Shown: piece after piece, positions 46,122 to 56,628 of the stretch
Layout of the letters: each line of letters opens with the position of its first letter
How positions within the stretch are numbered: position 1 is the first letter of the stretch
Position numbers and translations under genes: made by a program
Source: an uncultured Bacteroides sp.
Lineage (GTDB): Bacteria; Bacteroidota; Bacteroidia; Bacteroidales; Bacteroidaceae
DNA: 64,000 bases
NCBI RefSeq assembly: GCF_963677715.1
Contig: NZ_OY782495.1
Coordinates: forward strand, 868,001 to 932,000
Direction of reading: 5' to 3'
Notes under the pieces: generated by a model
Told to the model about the DNA's origin: nothing
The model's database searches: none
Seen by the model: only the letters and a program-made list of their open reading frames with translations

Positions 46122-49100
46122 TTACTTTTTCTTCTGCTGATCCCGATAATCCTTCGGAGTCATGCCAAATCTACGAGCAAATTCCTTATAAAAATAAGAC
46201 CGGCTGGAAATGCCGATACTTGAAATGACATCCTGAATGGACCATCCATCATTCAATAACAGTCGTGCAGCTTTCTCCATCCTATAATTCTTTATCAAGT
46301 CACTAGGAGCAACACTCGAAATCTCTTTAAACTTCCGATAAAACTGTCGGGAACTCATTGCCATGCGGTCGGCTATTAACGTTGAGCCCAGATCCTCCTG
46401 ATCAAGATTCTGCTCGATTACCTGCAATAGCTTCCGAATGAAATCAGATTGTTCCACAGTTGTGCAAACAATCTTACCCGCCAGATCACCCAAATCTTCC
46501 ACATAAATCTGCTTCGCTTCGCTTTTACCGTAAATAGCTTTATGAATGACCTCCCTAAGGAACAATACATCATAAGGAAGTACAATATACGAATCCGACC
46601 ACAGAATTAATTCACGTTGGATAGATGAACTCACTTTCCAAGATAACATCGGAATGAACGCCGTCTTTGATAGTAAAGCACGGTTTTTACTAACATACTC
46701 CATAAAAGTGCTCTCGGCTTGTGCATACATCATCATATCCACTAACAGTAGAGCCGGAGATGAACGACGTATCTCTTCAAATGCAAGCTGTATGTTTTTT
46801 ACGGGAATGACCACATATTCATCAGAAATCAAGTCACTAATCAACCAGATCATCTCATCCCTGTCTTCCAATAACAAAACCTTTTTCTTTTCTCTCCCTT
46901 CCTGCTCTGTAACCGAAGCCGGCTCGAAAGCGATCATTAACCGATGATCATCTTCTCTATCAGCATAATGAAGAGTGACATGAAGTTGTTCTAAAGCCGA
47001 TTGTACAGAAGATAACAATAGTTGAATATCCCAAACGCAATCAGAACACTTCACCTCATTATTTATTGGTTGAGCATTGCCTAAGATGCTATCATACAAT
47101 TCTTTTACTGTATCATCTTTAGCAGAAAACAACAACAACATCTTACCTTCCTCTTCCTCCACGTCGACCGTAACGCCCGACGTCTTCTTCGTGTCGGTAA
47201 TGTAGAAGTAACAATAATAAAGAATGCAACGCAAAGCATTTTTATAAACCGGAAAAACAAAAGATTCAGACATCACTGACTTTATTGCAGAGATATTGAC
47301 ACCTTGCCCTGCCAACACGCGTAGTACTTCAGATGAGACTTCACGTATACACATACGGCCGGAAATAAAATATTCGGATGGGAAAAGGTGTTTGAACTCT
47401 TTCATACGCAAAGTGCCAGGATAGAAAAGAGTAGCCATTACCATCTCACGTATCAGCTCCACTATCCGGTTACGTTGTTCATCTGAGAGATTCTCGGCCC
47501 GCAATTGATCACAAGAACGGTAAATTAATGCAAATCGATTGAACAGATCCCTGTCATAACCCACCACTTTGGGTAATTCCGTACGACTTTCGGCATTAAG
47601 CAAAAGCTTCATCATTCGTTCATGAAGAGAATACTTGCGCAGCAAATAGAACAAATAGCCGGCAATGACTAAAAATAACAGCAGATAAAAAATATAGGCC
47701 ACTATAGATCGATACCAAGGAGGAAGAATATGCACAGGAATAAAGAAGCATTTATATTCTGTATTGAACACGTCTTTCTTATATCGTACTTTGAAAATAT
47801 AGTTTCCTGCAGGAATTTCGGCATAGGAAGCCTCATTCAGGCTGCTAAACGAAGTCCATTGCTTATCATATCCTTCTAACATATAAGAATATTCTACATC
47901 ACCTCCGTACAAAAAGTCCGGAATTACAAAAGAAAGAGAAAAAGAGACCCTCGAACCTTTAAATTGCAAAGCCTTGCCATCGTCAATATAATAATCGCCC
48001 AAATTCACTTTCTGTCGTCCTATAATCAGCTTACGCAACAAAATATCCGGATAAAATTCGGGTGCGGCAGCTACCTCTTTATCTAAATAAAGCAATCCGT
48101 CAATACCTCCAAAAAAGAGATGGCCGGTATAAGGGCATTGATAATAGGCATCGTCACTAAACTCTCCGATCTGCACACCTGCGCTATAATAATAAGTATG
48201 TGAAGTTCCATTTTTCGGATTATATTTAATCAATCCGCGATTGGTACCAAGCCATAAGAATCCGTTTCCATCTTCTAATATGCCGTGTATCATATCATTG
48301 AGCAATCCTTGCTCCCGCCCAATATAACTGGCATTAATCTTCTTTCCTCGAAAAGCCAGACACACTAATCCCGAAGTCGTGCCCACATACATTCGTCCAT
48401 CACTGGCACGATATAAACTTAGTACATCATCTACCGATTTATGAAGCATTTCCTTCAATGAAATCACTTGATATTCTTCTGTCCGTTTATCGAACCTTAT
48501 CAAGCCTTTTTCCCGGCTTCCAAGCCAAAGGATAGAATCTCCTTCGGCCAACATAGGATAGAACATCGTAATTTCTTGTTGTTCATAGAAAAAATGGTAT
48601 ATTTTCTGCTTCTTAATACTAATACCGCCTGCCTTTTTATCAAGTATTACCTTACGAAAACCGGCACCTGCCGTAACCACATAAAGCACACTATCACTCT
48701 CTTCATAAATATCATGTATATCAGTAGCAGGATGTCCGGAATGATCTTTAACCTGATGCAATACACCGTCCGCAAAAGAATAATAGAAAAGTCCGGGATC
48801 ACCCGATCCCACCCAAAAACCATCCATATAGCGGCTTTGCCGTAACTTATAGCTAGGAAATTCCCTATCCCATTTAACATATGACGATGCTTCCTGCTTT
48901 TCAGCAGAAGAATAAACTACAGTATTAGCCGCTGTCGTGCCATTGCGGTAATTACGGATATGCAATAGTCCGTCTCCCTTGGTTCCAAACCACAATCCGC
49001 CATACTTATCCGTCATGATAGAACGTACCTGTCTGCTTAAGTTAGGCGACAACGAGTTGAGCATTAAATTCGTAGCTATAGAGTATCTCTTAGCATACAT

Positions 49101-50078
49101 AATAGCTCCTTGCCCGTCTGATGCAACCCAAAGAATCCCCTGATTGGGATCTTGATAAATATCATATATACGTACATTACGATTCACGATCTCTTCTTCA
49201 TACTTCCGCGATGTACGCAAGCGAACCAATCCGTTTGCCCTAAAACCAATAATAATATCATCGCAGAAAGGAACTATTCCACTAATATGTCCGTACTTCT
49301 GTATCAAAGAAGATATATTGCGAATATAAATTTTGGATTTTCGGGAGATATCATACACATACAAATCTTGTGCACGATCTATGAAACAAAAAATTCCATT
49401 CTGATAAAATACATTATCAATAGGTTTTGAATGAAAAGTAGAAACTGAAGTGGTACAACGAATAACTGAAGAATCCTTATCAAAAGAGTTCAACGAAAAT
49501 TGCTGCAACTTACCTGTGTTTTGAGGAAAAGCCCATAAAACGCCATCATCCGTTACAAACGCCCGCTGATCCATTTCATTTACGGAAACAGCCGGAACAT
49601 TGATCGGAAGAAATTTCTTATGAAACGTATTATAATAAAGAATCCCGTCTTGGCATACCATCCAGGTATTTCCCTTGCTATTGGAATGCAGGTAATAATC
49701 GCCTGAGAAATCATAATTACTCACCACCTGCCGAGAATTGAGTGAAAAACGATTCACGCCCAGATGTGTGGTAATCCACAGGCAATTGCTGTCGGCCTGC
49801 TGAATAGAGTGAATCACATTATTACTCAATGTTTTCCGCTCCATAAAGTCGGATTTGAAGACTTCCATCTCCTTTCCATCATAACAGTTCACTCCATCAT
49901 AAGTACCGAACCACATCAAACCCGTCTTATCCTGAAAAAGACAGAGCACCGCACTATTGGATAGCCCTTGTTGATAATCGACTTTGGAGAAAATATAGCT
50001 ATCTTTTTCATTACCTGCCCGACAAGTCAATGAATAAATTAGCATAACAATATTCAGCATTAGACACGTTTTCATCAC
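46122..50078 (-). CDS. HTCS-like regulator of PUL 2 with degenerate kinase and receiver
   Basis: This 1318-residue protein has a signal peptide, periplasmic Reg_prop propeller (LSNSAVLCLFQDKTGLMWFG, GLWFGTKGDGLLH), Y_Y_Y domain, one membrane segment (about 790-815) and a C-terminal AraC HTH (IADRMAMSSRQFYRKFKEI). Between them the kinase region is eroded. No HExRTP-type H box follows the membrane segment, and the N and G boxes of the ATPase are not recognisable. The receiver keeps one acceptor-like Asp (D1114 in LLVDMMM) but has Leu where the conserved Lys should be (YIVLPYD). The receiver also has SW where the conserved Ser/Thr lies. It probably controls the adjacent susCD/GH92 operon without classical phosphorelay. 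Confidence 0.88.
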   Translation of the reverse strand: MMKTCLMLNIVMLIYSLTCRAGNEKDSYIFSKVDYQQGLSNSAVLCLFQDKTGLMWFGTYDGVNCYDGKEMEVFKSDFMERKTLSNNVIHSIQQADSNCLWITTHLGVNRFSLNSRQVVSNYDFSGDYYLHSNSKGNTWMVCQDGILYYNTFHKKFLPINVPAVSVNEMDQRAFVTDDGVLWAFPQNTGKLQQFSLNSFDKDSSVIRCTTSVSTFHSKPIDNVFYQNGIFCFIDRAQDLYVYDISRKSKIYIRNISSLIQKYGHISGIVPFCDDIIIGFRANGLVRLRTSRKYEEEIVNRNVRIYDIYQDPNQGILWVASDGQGAIMYAKRYSIATNLMLNSLSPNLSRQVRSIMTDKYGGLWFGTKGDGLLHIRNYRNGTTAANTVVYSSAEKQEASSYVKWDREFPSYKLRQSRYMDGFWVGSGDPGLFYYSFADGVLHQVKDHSGHPATDIHDIYEESDSVLYVVTAGAGFRKVILDKKAGGISIKKQKIYHFFYEQQEITMFYPMLAEGDSILWLGSREKGLIRFDKRTEEYQVISLKEMLHKSVDDVLSLYRASDGRMYVGTTSGLVCLAFRGKKINASYIGREQGLLNDMIHGILEDGNGFLWLGTNRGLIKYNPKNGTSHTYYYSAGVQIGEFSDDAYYQCPYTGHLFFGGIDGLLYLDKEVAAAPEFYPDILLRKLIIGRQKVNLGDYYIDDGKALQFKGSRVSFSLSFVIPDFLYGGDVEYSYMLEGYDKQWTSFSSLNEASYAEIPAGNYIFKVRYKKDVFNTEYKCFFIPVHILPPWYRSIVAYIFYLLLFLVIAGYLFYLLRKYSLHERMMKLLLNAESRTELPKVVGYDRDLFNRFALIYRSCDQLRAENLSDEQRNRIVELIREMVMATLFYPGTLRMKEFKHLFPSEYFISGRMCIREVSSEVLRVLAGQGVNISAIKSVMSESFVFPVYKNALRCILYYCYFYITDTKKTSGVTVDVEEEEGKMLLLFSAKDDTVKELYDSILGNAQPINNEVKCSDCVWDIQLLLSSVQSALEQLHVTLHYADREDDHRLMIAFEPASVTEQEGREKKKVLLLEDRDEMIWLISDLISDEYVVIPVKNIQLAFEEIRRSSPALLLVDMMMYAQAESTFMEYVSKNRALLSKTAFIPMLSWKVSSSIQRELILWSDSYIVLPYDVLFLREVIHKAIYGKSEAKQIYVEDLGDLAGKIVCTTVEQSDFIRKLLQVIEQNLDQEDLGSTLIADRMAMSSRQFYRKFKEISSVAPSDLIKNYRMEKAARLLLNDGWSIQDVISSIGISSRSYFYKEFARRFGMTPKDYRDQQKKK

Positions 50079-50110
50079 AAGTTAGATAAGATTTTCAATA
50101 TATAAGCAGA

Positions 50111-50141
50111 CAAAAGTAACTTTTCAAAAGCACAAAGCCAA
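50111..50141 (-). promoter_or_regulatory. Promoter of the PUL 2 regulator gene
   Basis: On the minus strand TACTTTTG (50118-50111) matches TAnnTTTG. TTTG (50141-50138) lies 19 bp upstream, as expected for the Bacteroides -33 element. The leader to the ATG at 50078 would be about 27 bases. Confidence 0.55.
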
Positions 50142-50441
50142 ACATTTAGACATCTTTGCGCTCTTGTGTATGCCCCCAAATAGGTCATCACAAAACATTT
50201 CCCGATCGTGGCTATAGCCCGAATCGGTTTTTTTGTGAATATACAATATGACTTGTTGTTTACGGCTCAAACGATGCCGAGCAATACATAACTAAAAAAG
50301 TGCAAGATGCAAGCCTATCTACCTATAGCTACTTGCATCTTGCACTGATTTTTTGTTTTAGAAAAACTTTACATATCCTAAAGTAATAAGAGAATCGGAC
50401 TTTTTTGAGAAAACATTCTCCTATTCCCTCATTTGCTTAGG
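50142..50441. terminator. Intergenic region with a 15-bp-stem terminator
   Basis: This gap carries a perfect inverted repeat, AGTGCAAGATGCAAG (50300-50314) with CTTGCATCTTGCACT (50332-50346), with a 17-base loop and A/T runs outside both arms. It terminates the leftward aldo/keto reductase operon. Nothing else is recognisable in these bases. Confidence 0.8.
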
Positions 50442-52297
<1,856 letters not shown>

Positions 52298-52431
52298 TTA
52301 TTTTTTTAATAATTTATTGACAGTGCAAAATTACATCCATAAATTCACTCACCACTTATACACATTACTGTTGTTCATACCTATTTTACGGATAACGAGT
52401 AAGATCGTGACTATTATTAGAACAAGAATTT

Positions 52432-52439
52432 TATCTTTG
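52432..52439 (+). promoter_or_regulatory. Bacteroides -7 box for the truncated AraC gene
   Basis: TATCTTTG matches TAnnTTTG. It overlaps a GTG at 52439, which therefore cannot be the translation start; the ATG at 52463 is better placed. Confidence 0.6.
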
Positions 52440-52462
52440 TGGAGAACTTAATGCAAATTATA

Positions 52463-52984
52463 ATGGACGAATTAGTAAAAATAGAAAATATTTCTCAATA
52501 CAACACTATGTTAGGGCTAGAAACCTTGCATCCGTTGGTAGCTGTGATTGACTTTTCAAAGGCTCAGCAGATGCAGCAGATGCGCCGGTATTTGGGAGTA
52601 TACACCATATTCTTGAAAGATGTTAAATGCGGGGATTTAAAATATGGCCGCAATTATTATGACTATCAGGAAGGTACTTTGGTGTTTATTGCGCCCGGGC
52701 AGGTAATTGAAGTGGAAAAAAGCGGCGAATATATCCAACCGAAGGGCTGGGCATTGTTGTTTCATCCCGATTTGATTTACGGAACATCGCTCGGAAATCA
52801 TATCAAGGATTATAGCTTCTTTTCTTACGAATTCTACGAAGCTCTTCACCTGTCGGATCAGGAGCGGCTAATTGTGACCGATTGCCTGCAAAAAATTGAT
52901 TTTGAATTACGACATGCTATCGACAAACACAGCAAAACGCTGATTGTAACCAATGGGGTTTTAGGTGTAGCCTATATATTGTAA
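52463..52984 (+). pseudogene. Truncated AraC-family regulator lacking its DNA-binding domain
   Basis: About 173 residues remain, starting at the Met at 52463. They make up the N-terminal sensing domain seen in Bacteroides AraC-type regulators next to reductases (YTIFLKDVKCGDLKYGRNYYDYQ, FIAPGQVIEVE, GWALLFHPDLIYG, SFFSYEFYEALHLS). The frame stops after LIVTNGVLGVAYIL, exactly where intact relatives continue into the linker and two HTH motifs; no remnant of those follows before the next gene. The loss of the 3' half coincides with the left edge of the accessory cassette (about 52.96 kb). I infer truncation by insertion or deletion; a functional single-domain protein is a less likely alternative. 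Confidence 0.7.
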
Positions 52985-53003
52985 GAAAAAACAGAATAAA
53001 AAG

Positions 53004-53063
53004 AATCCCCGATCACATTCCCTGCAAACACAGTAACTGTTGCGGAGATTGTAATCGGGGATT
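53004..53063 (-). terminator. Terminator after the smalltalk gene
   Basis: AATCCCCGAT (53004-53013) pairs with ATCGGGGATT (53054-53063), and on the minus strand the stem runs into CTTTTTATTCTGTTTTTT. The 40-base apical region carries further short pairings. Confidence 0.7.
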
Positions 53064-53082
53064 GCTCATTGTGGGACGGTGC

Positions 53083-53178
53083 TTACAGCGTCATCGCTTG
53101 TGCGCCCACGGCTCCGGCAATGGCACCGGCCACGGCAATAATAATTTTCAGGATAAGATCCCATGTCGACTTTTTCAT
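53083..53178 (-). CDS. Smalltalk protein (31-residue membrane peptide)
   Basis: The peptide MKKSTWDLILKIIIAVAGAI continues with GAVGAQAMTL and matches the short Bacteroides family annotated as smalltalk protein. It is a single hydrophobic helix with a basic N terminus. The longer frame reaching 53349 is not supported, because its first 57 residues are unlike the family. Members commonly lie next to HU-like proteins and peptidoglycan amidases, as here, and a holin-like role has not to my knowledge been shown. It is followed by a terminator hairpin. Confidence 0.75.
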   Translation of the reverse strand: MKKSTWDLILKIIIAVAGAIAGAVGAQAMTL

Positions 53179-53405
53179 TGTTTTTTGGGGTTTAAGCGTT
53201 TGCACTAACTTTCGGTTGCTGACTGTGACAAGCCGAAAGAGCGGGGCAAACTCAGGATTAATACTTATTTTATAAACTGATTTCAAAAAGGCTGGCAGCA
53301 GAATTATTGTAGAGTAAAAGACTCCGGACTTGTGGGGCTCTTGCGCCACCGATAGGGTTCAGTCTGCCACCGCTTTTGAAATCAGTAATGAGCTAAGCGG
53401 CCAAC

Positions 53406-53900
53406 TTATGCGTCGGGATCTTCATCGCCGGAACCTCCGCCGGTATTTCCGCCGGTATCGTCATCACTATCCTCAGCATCCGTAGCGCCCGTCCAACGCT
53501 CATACTCAACACCGGTGTACATGGCTCGGGTAGTTCCACCCGTACCTGCGGCACGCGTTCCGGTGGGAGTAAACTGCACGCGGAGGTTAACTATTTGAGT
53601 AGGCGAAACCTCGTCGGCAGTGGGCACACCCTTGCCGCTGGCATTGGCTATCATGGTGAACGTTCCCAACCCGTCCAACTTCACGCTACGGCTGCCCAGC
53701 AACTGCTCGCGCATCACACTCATCAGGTTCCGGATCACATTGTGCACATCACCCGCCGTAAGGGAAGCCTTGTCGGCAATGAGCTCGCCAATCTTCTGCG
53801 TGTCTACCACCTTGCCCACCTTCACCAAACGTGGATGCCACTTCTTTTTTCCATCCTTAGAGGCCACATTGCTCTGCAATGGTTTGTAAAATAAAGGCAT
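53406..53900 (-). CDS. HU-family DNA-binding protein with C-terminal extension
   Basis: This 164-residue protein has an HU/IHF-like fold (about residues 20-115: KIGELIADKASLTAGDVHNVI, SVKLDGLGTFTMIA, NLRVQFTPTG). It is preceded by the Bacteroides-type leader MPLFYKPLQSNV and followed by a Gly/Asp-rich acidic tail. This is the HU-like variety found in Bacteroides accessory loci rather than the chromosomal 90-residue HU. It would bind DNA without much sequence preference. It has its own promoter (53961-53968) next to a perfect palindrome and lies 190 bp downstream of the ParA-like gene. Confidence 0.85.
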   Translation of the reverse strand: MPLFYKPLQSNVASKDGKKKWHPRLVKVGKVVDTQKIGELIADKASLTAGDVHNVIRNLMSVMREQLLGSRSVKLDGLGTFTMIANASGKGVPTADEVSPTQIVNLRVQFTPTGTRAAGTGGTTRAMYTGVEYERWTGATDAEDSDDDTGGNTGGGSGDEDPDA

Positions 53901-53943
53901 AATAAATTTGTTTTTGATTTTTGTTACTAACTCTTACTGTTTG

Positions 53944-53968
53944 TAATCGATTACGAATGCAAATGTAA
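53944..53968 (-). promoter_or_regulatory. HU gene promoter and 12-bp palindrome
   Basis: TACATTTG on the minus strand (53968-53961) matches TAnnTTTG. GTAATCGATTAC (53944-53955) is a perfect palindrome just downstream, at about the expected transcription start, and may be an operator. Confidence 0.45.
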
Positions 53969-54048
53969 GGTAGCGGGCGGGCGGAGGGTCGGGAAATGGG
54001 GAGAAACGGGGAGAAAGAGGCTGTAGCTGTAAAAACGTGAAATTTATC

Positions 54049-54071
54049 GCATCGAAGATACAATTCGATGC
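54049..54071. repeat. Inverted repeat after the ParA-like gene
   Basis: GCATCGAA and TTCGATGC form a perfect 8-bp inverted repeat with a 7-base spacer, 20 bp beyond the ParA-like stop. It could be a weak terminator or a centromere-like/operator site; there is no T run. It occurs once. Confidence 0.4.
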
Positions 54072-54090
54072 AACACAAAAATCATTTTCA

Positions 54091-55065
54091 CTATTTACAA
54101 TGAGATAGAATTTTTTCAGTGAGCGCTTTAAATTCCGTATAGCTTTTTTGAACAGCATATAGATGAGCGCCAATTGCCCCATCGGCAGGTTTTAACAAAA
54201 AGATGGGCTTATGTGCCTCCATCGACATGGGAGCCAAACTTCTGTAATGCTTCAACAACGCAATGCAATAGTCATCATCTTCAACCGTATAATTCACTTC
54301 GGTAGAAGAGTTCAATACATATTGAGAAAAGACCGCAGGAATTCTGTTTGCCCATTTTAAATAAGACTTTACAGGACGGCTCTCTTTTGCCGAATATTGC
54401 ATGACAATATATCCAGCAGGTTTTGATACCTTTTGCGGAATTTCAAATGTCGCCTTTTCAGGTTTTAGGTCTTTTCTTTGCTGCCACTGTGTTTGCCATT
54501 GAATAAGCATCTTTCCCAAATTCTTTATACCTTGAAGAGAAAACAAATCAGAGGCCACGGGCATAATAATATAATCGGAACTAATGGTTACCGCACGATT
54601 TATCGCACCAAGATTGGGGCCGACATCCACCAACACTATTTCAGCATCAAAACGCTCGGCAGCCTCTTTGATGATAGTATTAAAAATGCTGGTCACGCGA
54701 AAAGAATAAATATCGCGATTCAAGCACTTGAGCCAAGCATCACTGAGTGCATCTTCAAAGGTTGACAAAGCAAGATTGCCAAGAATCAATCCTAATTTAT
54801 CATTTATCTCTTCTATATGAACAGGAACAAAAGGATCTCCTGAAAAAACAGGGTCAATAGAATCAAGAATGGTAAACGAGAGGCCACTTTCATAAATATT
54901 TTCTAACCTTTCATCTGAAAGAAACATAGAAGTAAGATTGGACTGCGGATCAAGATCTACAGCAATCGTTCTTATTCCCATTTCAGATAGCATCCATGCC
55001 ACATGATACACCGTAGTGGTTTTTCCCACCCCACCTTTGTTGTTGAAAAATGTAACTACTCTCAT
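54091..55065 (-). CDS. ParA-like deviant-Walker ATPase
   Basis: This 324-residue protein has the deviant Walker A motif NKGGVGKTTT, switch DLDPQSNLTSMF and Walker B-like IVLVDVGPNLGAINRAV, the pattern of ParA/Soj/MinD-type ATPases. No ParB gene or parS-like cluster is visible nearby. Its start lies one base after the stop of the AlbA_2/HATPase protein, so the two are almost certainly translated together. Classical ParA segregates DNA or positions cargo. With an AlbA_2 partner and no ParB this is more likely a nucleotide-driven switch in an accessory, perhaps defensive, module. That role is inference. Confidence 0.85.
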   Translation of the reverse strand: MRVVTFFNNKGGVGKTTTVYHVAWMLSEMGIRTIAVDLDPQSNLTSMFLSDERLENIYESGLSFTILDSIDPVFSGDPFVPVHIEEINDKLGLILGNLALSTFEDALSDAWLKCLNRDIYSFRVTSIFNTIIKEAAERFDAEIVLVDVGPNLGAINRAVTISSDYIIMPVASDLFSLQGIKNLGKMLIQWQTQWQQRKDLKPEKATFEIPQKVSKPAGYIVMQYSAKESRPVKSYLKWANRIPAVFSQYVLNSSTEVNYTVEDDDYCIALLKHYRSLAPMSMEAHKPIFLLKPADGAIGAHLYAVQKSYTEFKALTEKILSHCK

Positions 55066-55066
55066 C

Positions 55067-56260
55067 TTACCACGATGTGTTAATGTTTATCGTAACTTTA
55101 AATTTAGTCACCAGATCTAAATCAAATTTGGGCTCGCCGTTTCCGCTATTCACAAGTTCTTCAGAAGCTCGCTTTACGCCATAGTTAAAGCGATTGACGT
55201 AACCCAGTCTTTTCATCGACTCGGCCATCACCACATTTCTGTAATCACTCGCATTGGGAAAATTATGTATATTAACATCGCCAAACAATCCACCGGGATT
55301 GATTATTTCAATTCGGTTTGAAAATTCGTAAATATAAATAGGCGAATTTGATTCGTATTTTCTGTGCATGATGGCATTCATCGTCAACTCTCTCAATGCC
55401 CAATAGGGATAATTCCTAATTTTATCTTCTTGAAAAGATTCTTTACGAACCATCCTCTCGCTTATAATGTTGGATTTGATGAAATCATCTATATTTTTCA
55501 ATTCACTAATCAATGCCCCCGAAAAAGTTTTTTCAAAATCAACGTCATCAGTAACCTGTTCTCCTCTAAACTTGATATACTGAATATATGCTCCCGGAAG
55601 TTGATACAATGGATTGATTCCAAACATCAAAATACCGGCATTAGTAGGGCAATCATTCTTCATATCGAAGAAACGAAGTGCGGCCATCTGCTCTTTAGTC
55701 GTTCTGCCATTAATACGTAGCGTTTCTTCGTCAATGGCCAGAGGCAGGTAGGCTAACTTAAAATACTCTTCGCTCAGATCAGCAAATTCAGATCCTAAAG
55801 CTGGAACCAAATCGTACGTTTTGGCATAAGAAGCCCTCCTCTCTACCAGCAGATTTTCTTCAGCCACCGTGGCAACGGACCTTCTGGGGCCAACTCTTAT
55901 CCAGCATCGACCATTATAACGCACGGGAGGATAAAGTGAAGGCTTAATTTCGATAACTACAACATCGCCGCCATCGATCCGGAAAACAGGACTCACAATT
56001 AAAGAAGGTTGGGGAAGTACGTTTCCATTAGACTTCACATTTCCTATTTCGGTCAATTCCCTGTCGCCAATTTTCATTCCACTCGGTTTTCCTTTATCGT
56101 CTACACCCAATAAGATATATCCTGATTCTTTATGATTAGGAAAATCATTGGACAGTGCACAAGAAGCCGGCCCTAGCTTGTCTTCTCTGGTAGAAACCGT
56201 TCTTTCAATTCTGTCAGACTCTAAATCCTCCATTAAACCCTGCACTTCTTCTATCGTCAT
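55067..56260 (-). CDS. AlbA_2 (Schlafen-type) plus HATPase_c_4 protein
   Basis: This 397-residue protein has an N-terminal AlbA_2/Schlafen-like domain (about 10-135; Glu/Arg-rich start, HKESGYILLGVDDKGKP, DGGDVVVIEIKPS, CWIRVGPRR). A RecG-like C-terminal ATPase domain of the HATPase_c_4 type follows (about 270-397; YPYWALRELTMNAIMHRKY, SNRIEIINPGGLFG, MKRLGYVNRFNYGVKRA). Such proteins are annotated as putative transcriptional regulators or ATP-dependent helicase-like, but many occur in defence loci. It is transcribed from its own -7 box and is coupled to the ParA-like gene with a one-base gap. Its codon and base composition is plainly more AT-rich than the DUF4248-amidase genes on its right. 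Confidence 0.85.
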   Translation of the reverse strand: MTIEEVQGLMEDLESDRIERTVSTREDKLGPASCALSNDFPNHKESGYILLGVDDKGKPSGMKIGDRELTEIGNVKSNGNVLPQPSLIVSPVFRIDGGDVVVIEIKPSLYPPVRYNGRCWIRVGPRRSVATVAEENLLVERRASYAKTYDLVPALGSEFADLSEEYFKLAYLPLAIDEETLRINGRTTKEQMAALRFFDMKNDCPTNAGILMFGINPLYQLPGAYIQYIKFRGEQVTDDVDFEKTFSGALISELKNIDDFIKSNIISERMVRKESFQEDKIRNYPYWALRELTMNAIMHRKYESNSPIYIYEFSNRIEIINPGGLFGDVNIHNFPNASDYRNVVMAESMKRLGYVNRFNYGVKRASEELVNSGNGEPKFDLDLVTKFKVTININTSW

Positions 56261-56292
56261 AATCTGCTAATTTAGCTATTTTAATAAGCACA

Positions 56293-56300
56293 AAGCTACA
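56293..56300 (-). promoter_or_regulatory. Promoter -7 box of the AlbA_2/ParA pair
   Basis: TAGCTTTG on the minus strand matches TAnnTTTG and lies 33 bp upstream of the AlbA_2 gene start. It shows that the pair need not depend on the operon to its right. Confidence 0.55.
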
Positions 56301-56368
56301 AAAAATATCCAACTAACATATGCTACTCATACAAAAATCATTTCAATTACAAGAACGATTCACTTTTT

Positions 56369-56596
56369 TCACGGCTCGCCAAGGTGCAAGATGATGAGCC
56401 GCACTTGTGCCGGAGTGAGCGTGCGCGTGCTGGGTGTGTATCCCGTTTGCGCCAGTGCGCGGGTAAGAGGCTGGTTGCGGAGTATCCATTCGTTGAGTTT
56501 GCGACGCGCCACGGCGGGGGTTAGCTCGGGCAGATACATTTGCGCCAATTCCGTTTTGGTGAGCGTGGTGTAGAGCATCGAATCGTTGTTTTCCAT
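56369..56596 (-). CDS. DUF4248 protein
   Basis: This 75-residue protein (start at 56596; an upstream Met at 56617 would add 7 residues) has the DUF4248 pattern. This is an N-terminal LTKTELAQMYLPELTP helix, RRKLNEWILRNQPL, and a closing LTPAQVRLIILHLGEP. It looks like a small HTH-type DNA-binding fold. The family is almost confined to Bacteroidetes and typically lies beside DUF4373/VirE-type, HU-like and amidase genes, as here. The overlapping frame at 56343-56675 is a shadow. Function is unknown. Confidence 0.8.
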   Translation of the reverse strand: MENNDSMLYTTLTKTELAQMYLPELTPAVARRKLNEWILRNQPLTRALAQTGYTPSTRTLTPAQVRLIILHLGEP

Positions 56597-56628
56597 CTTT
56601 TCCTTGATTCTGGTCATTGTTCCGGCAG

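Noticed and set aside
52439-52462. GTG and ATG starts upstream of the AraC fragment
   Set aside because: The GTG lies in the -7 box and the ATG at 52451 leaves only a few bases of leader; 52463 is more credible.
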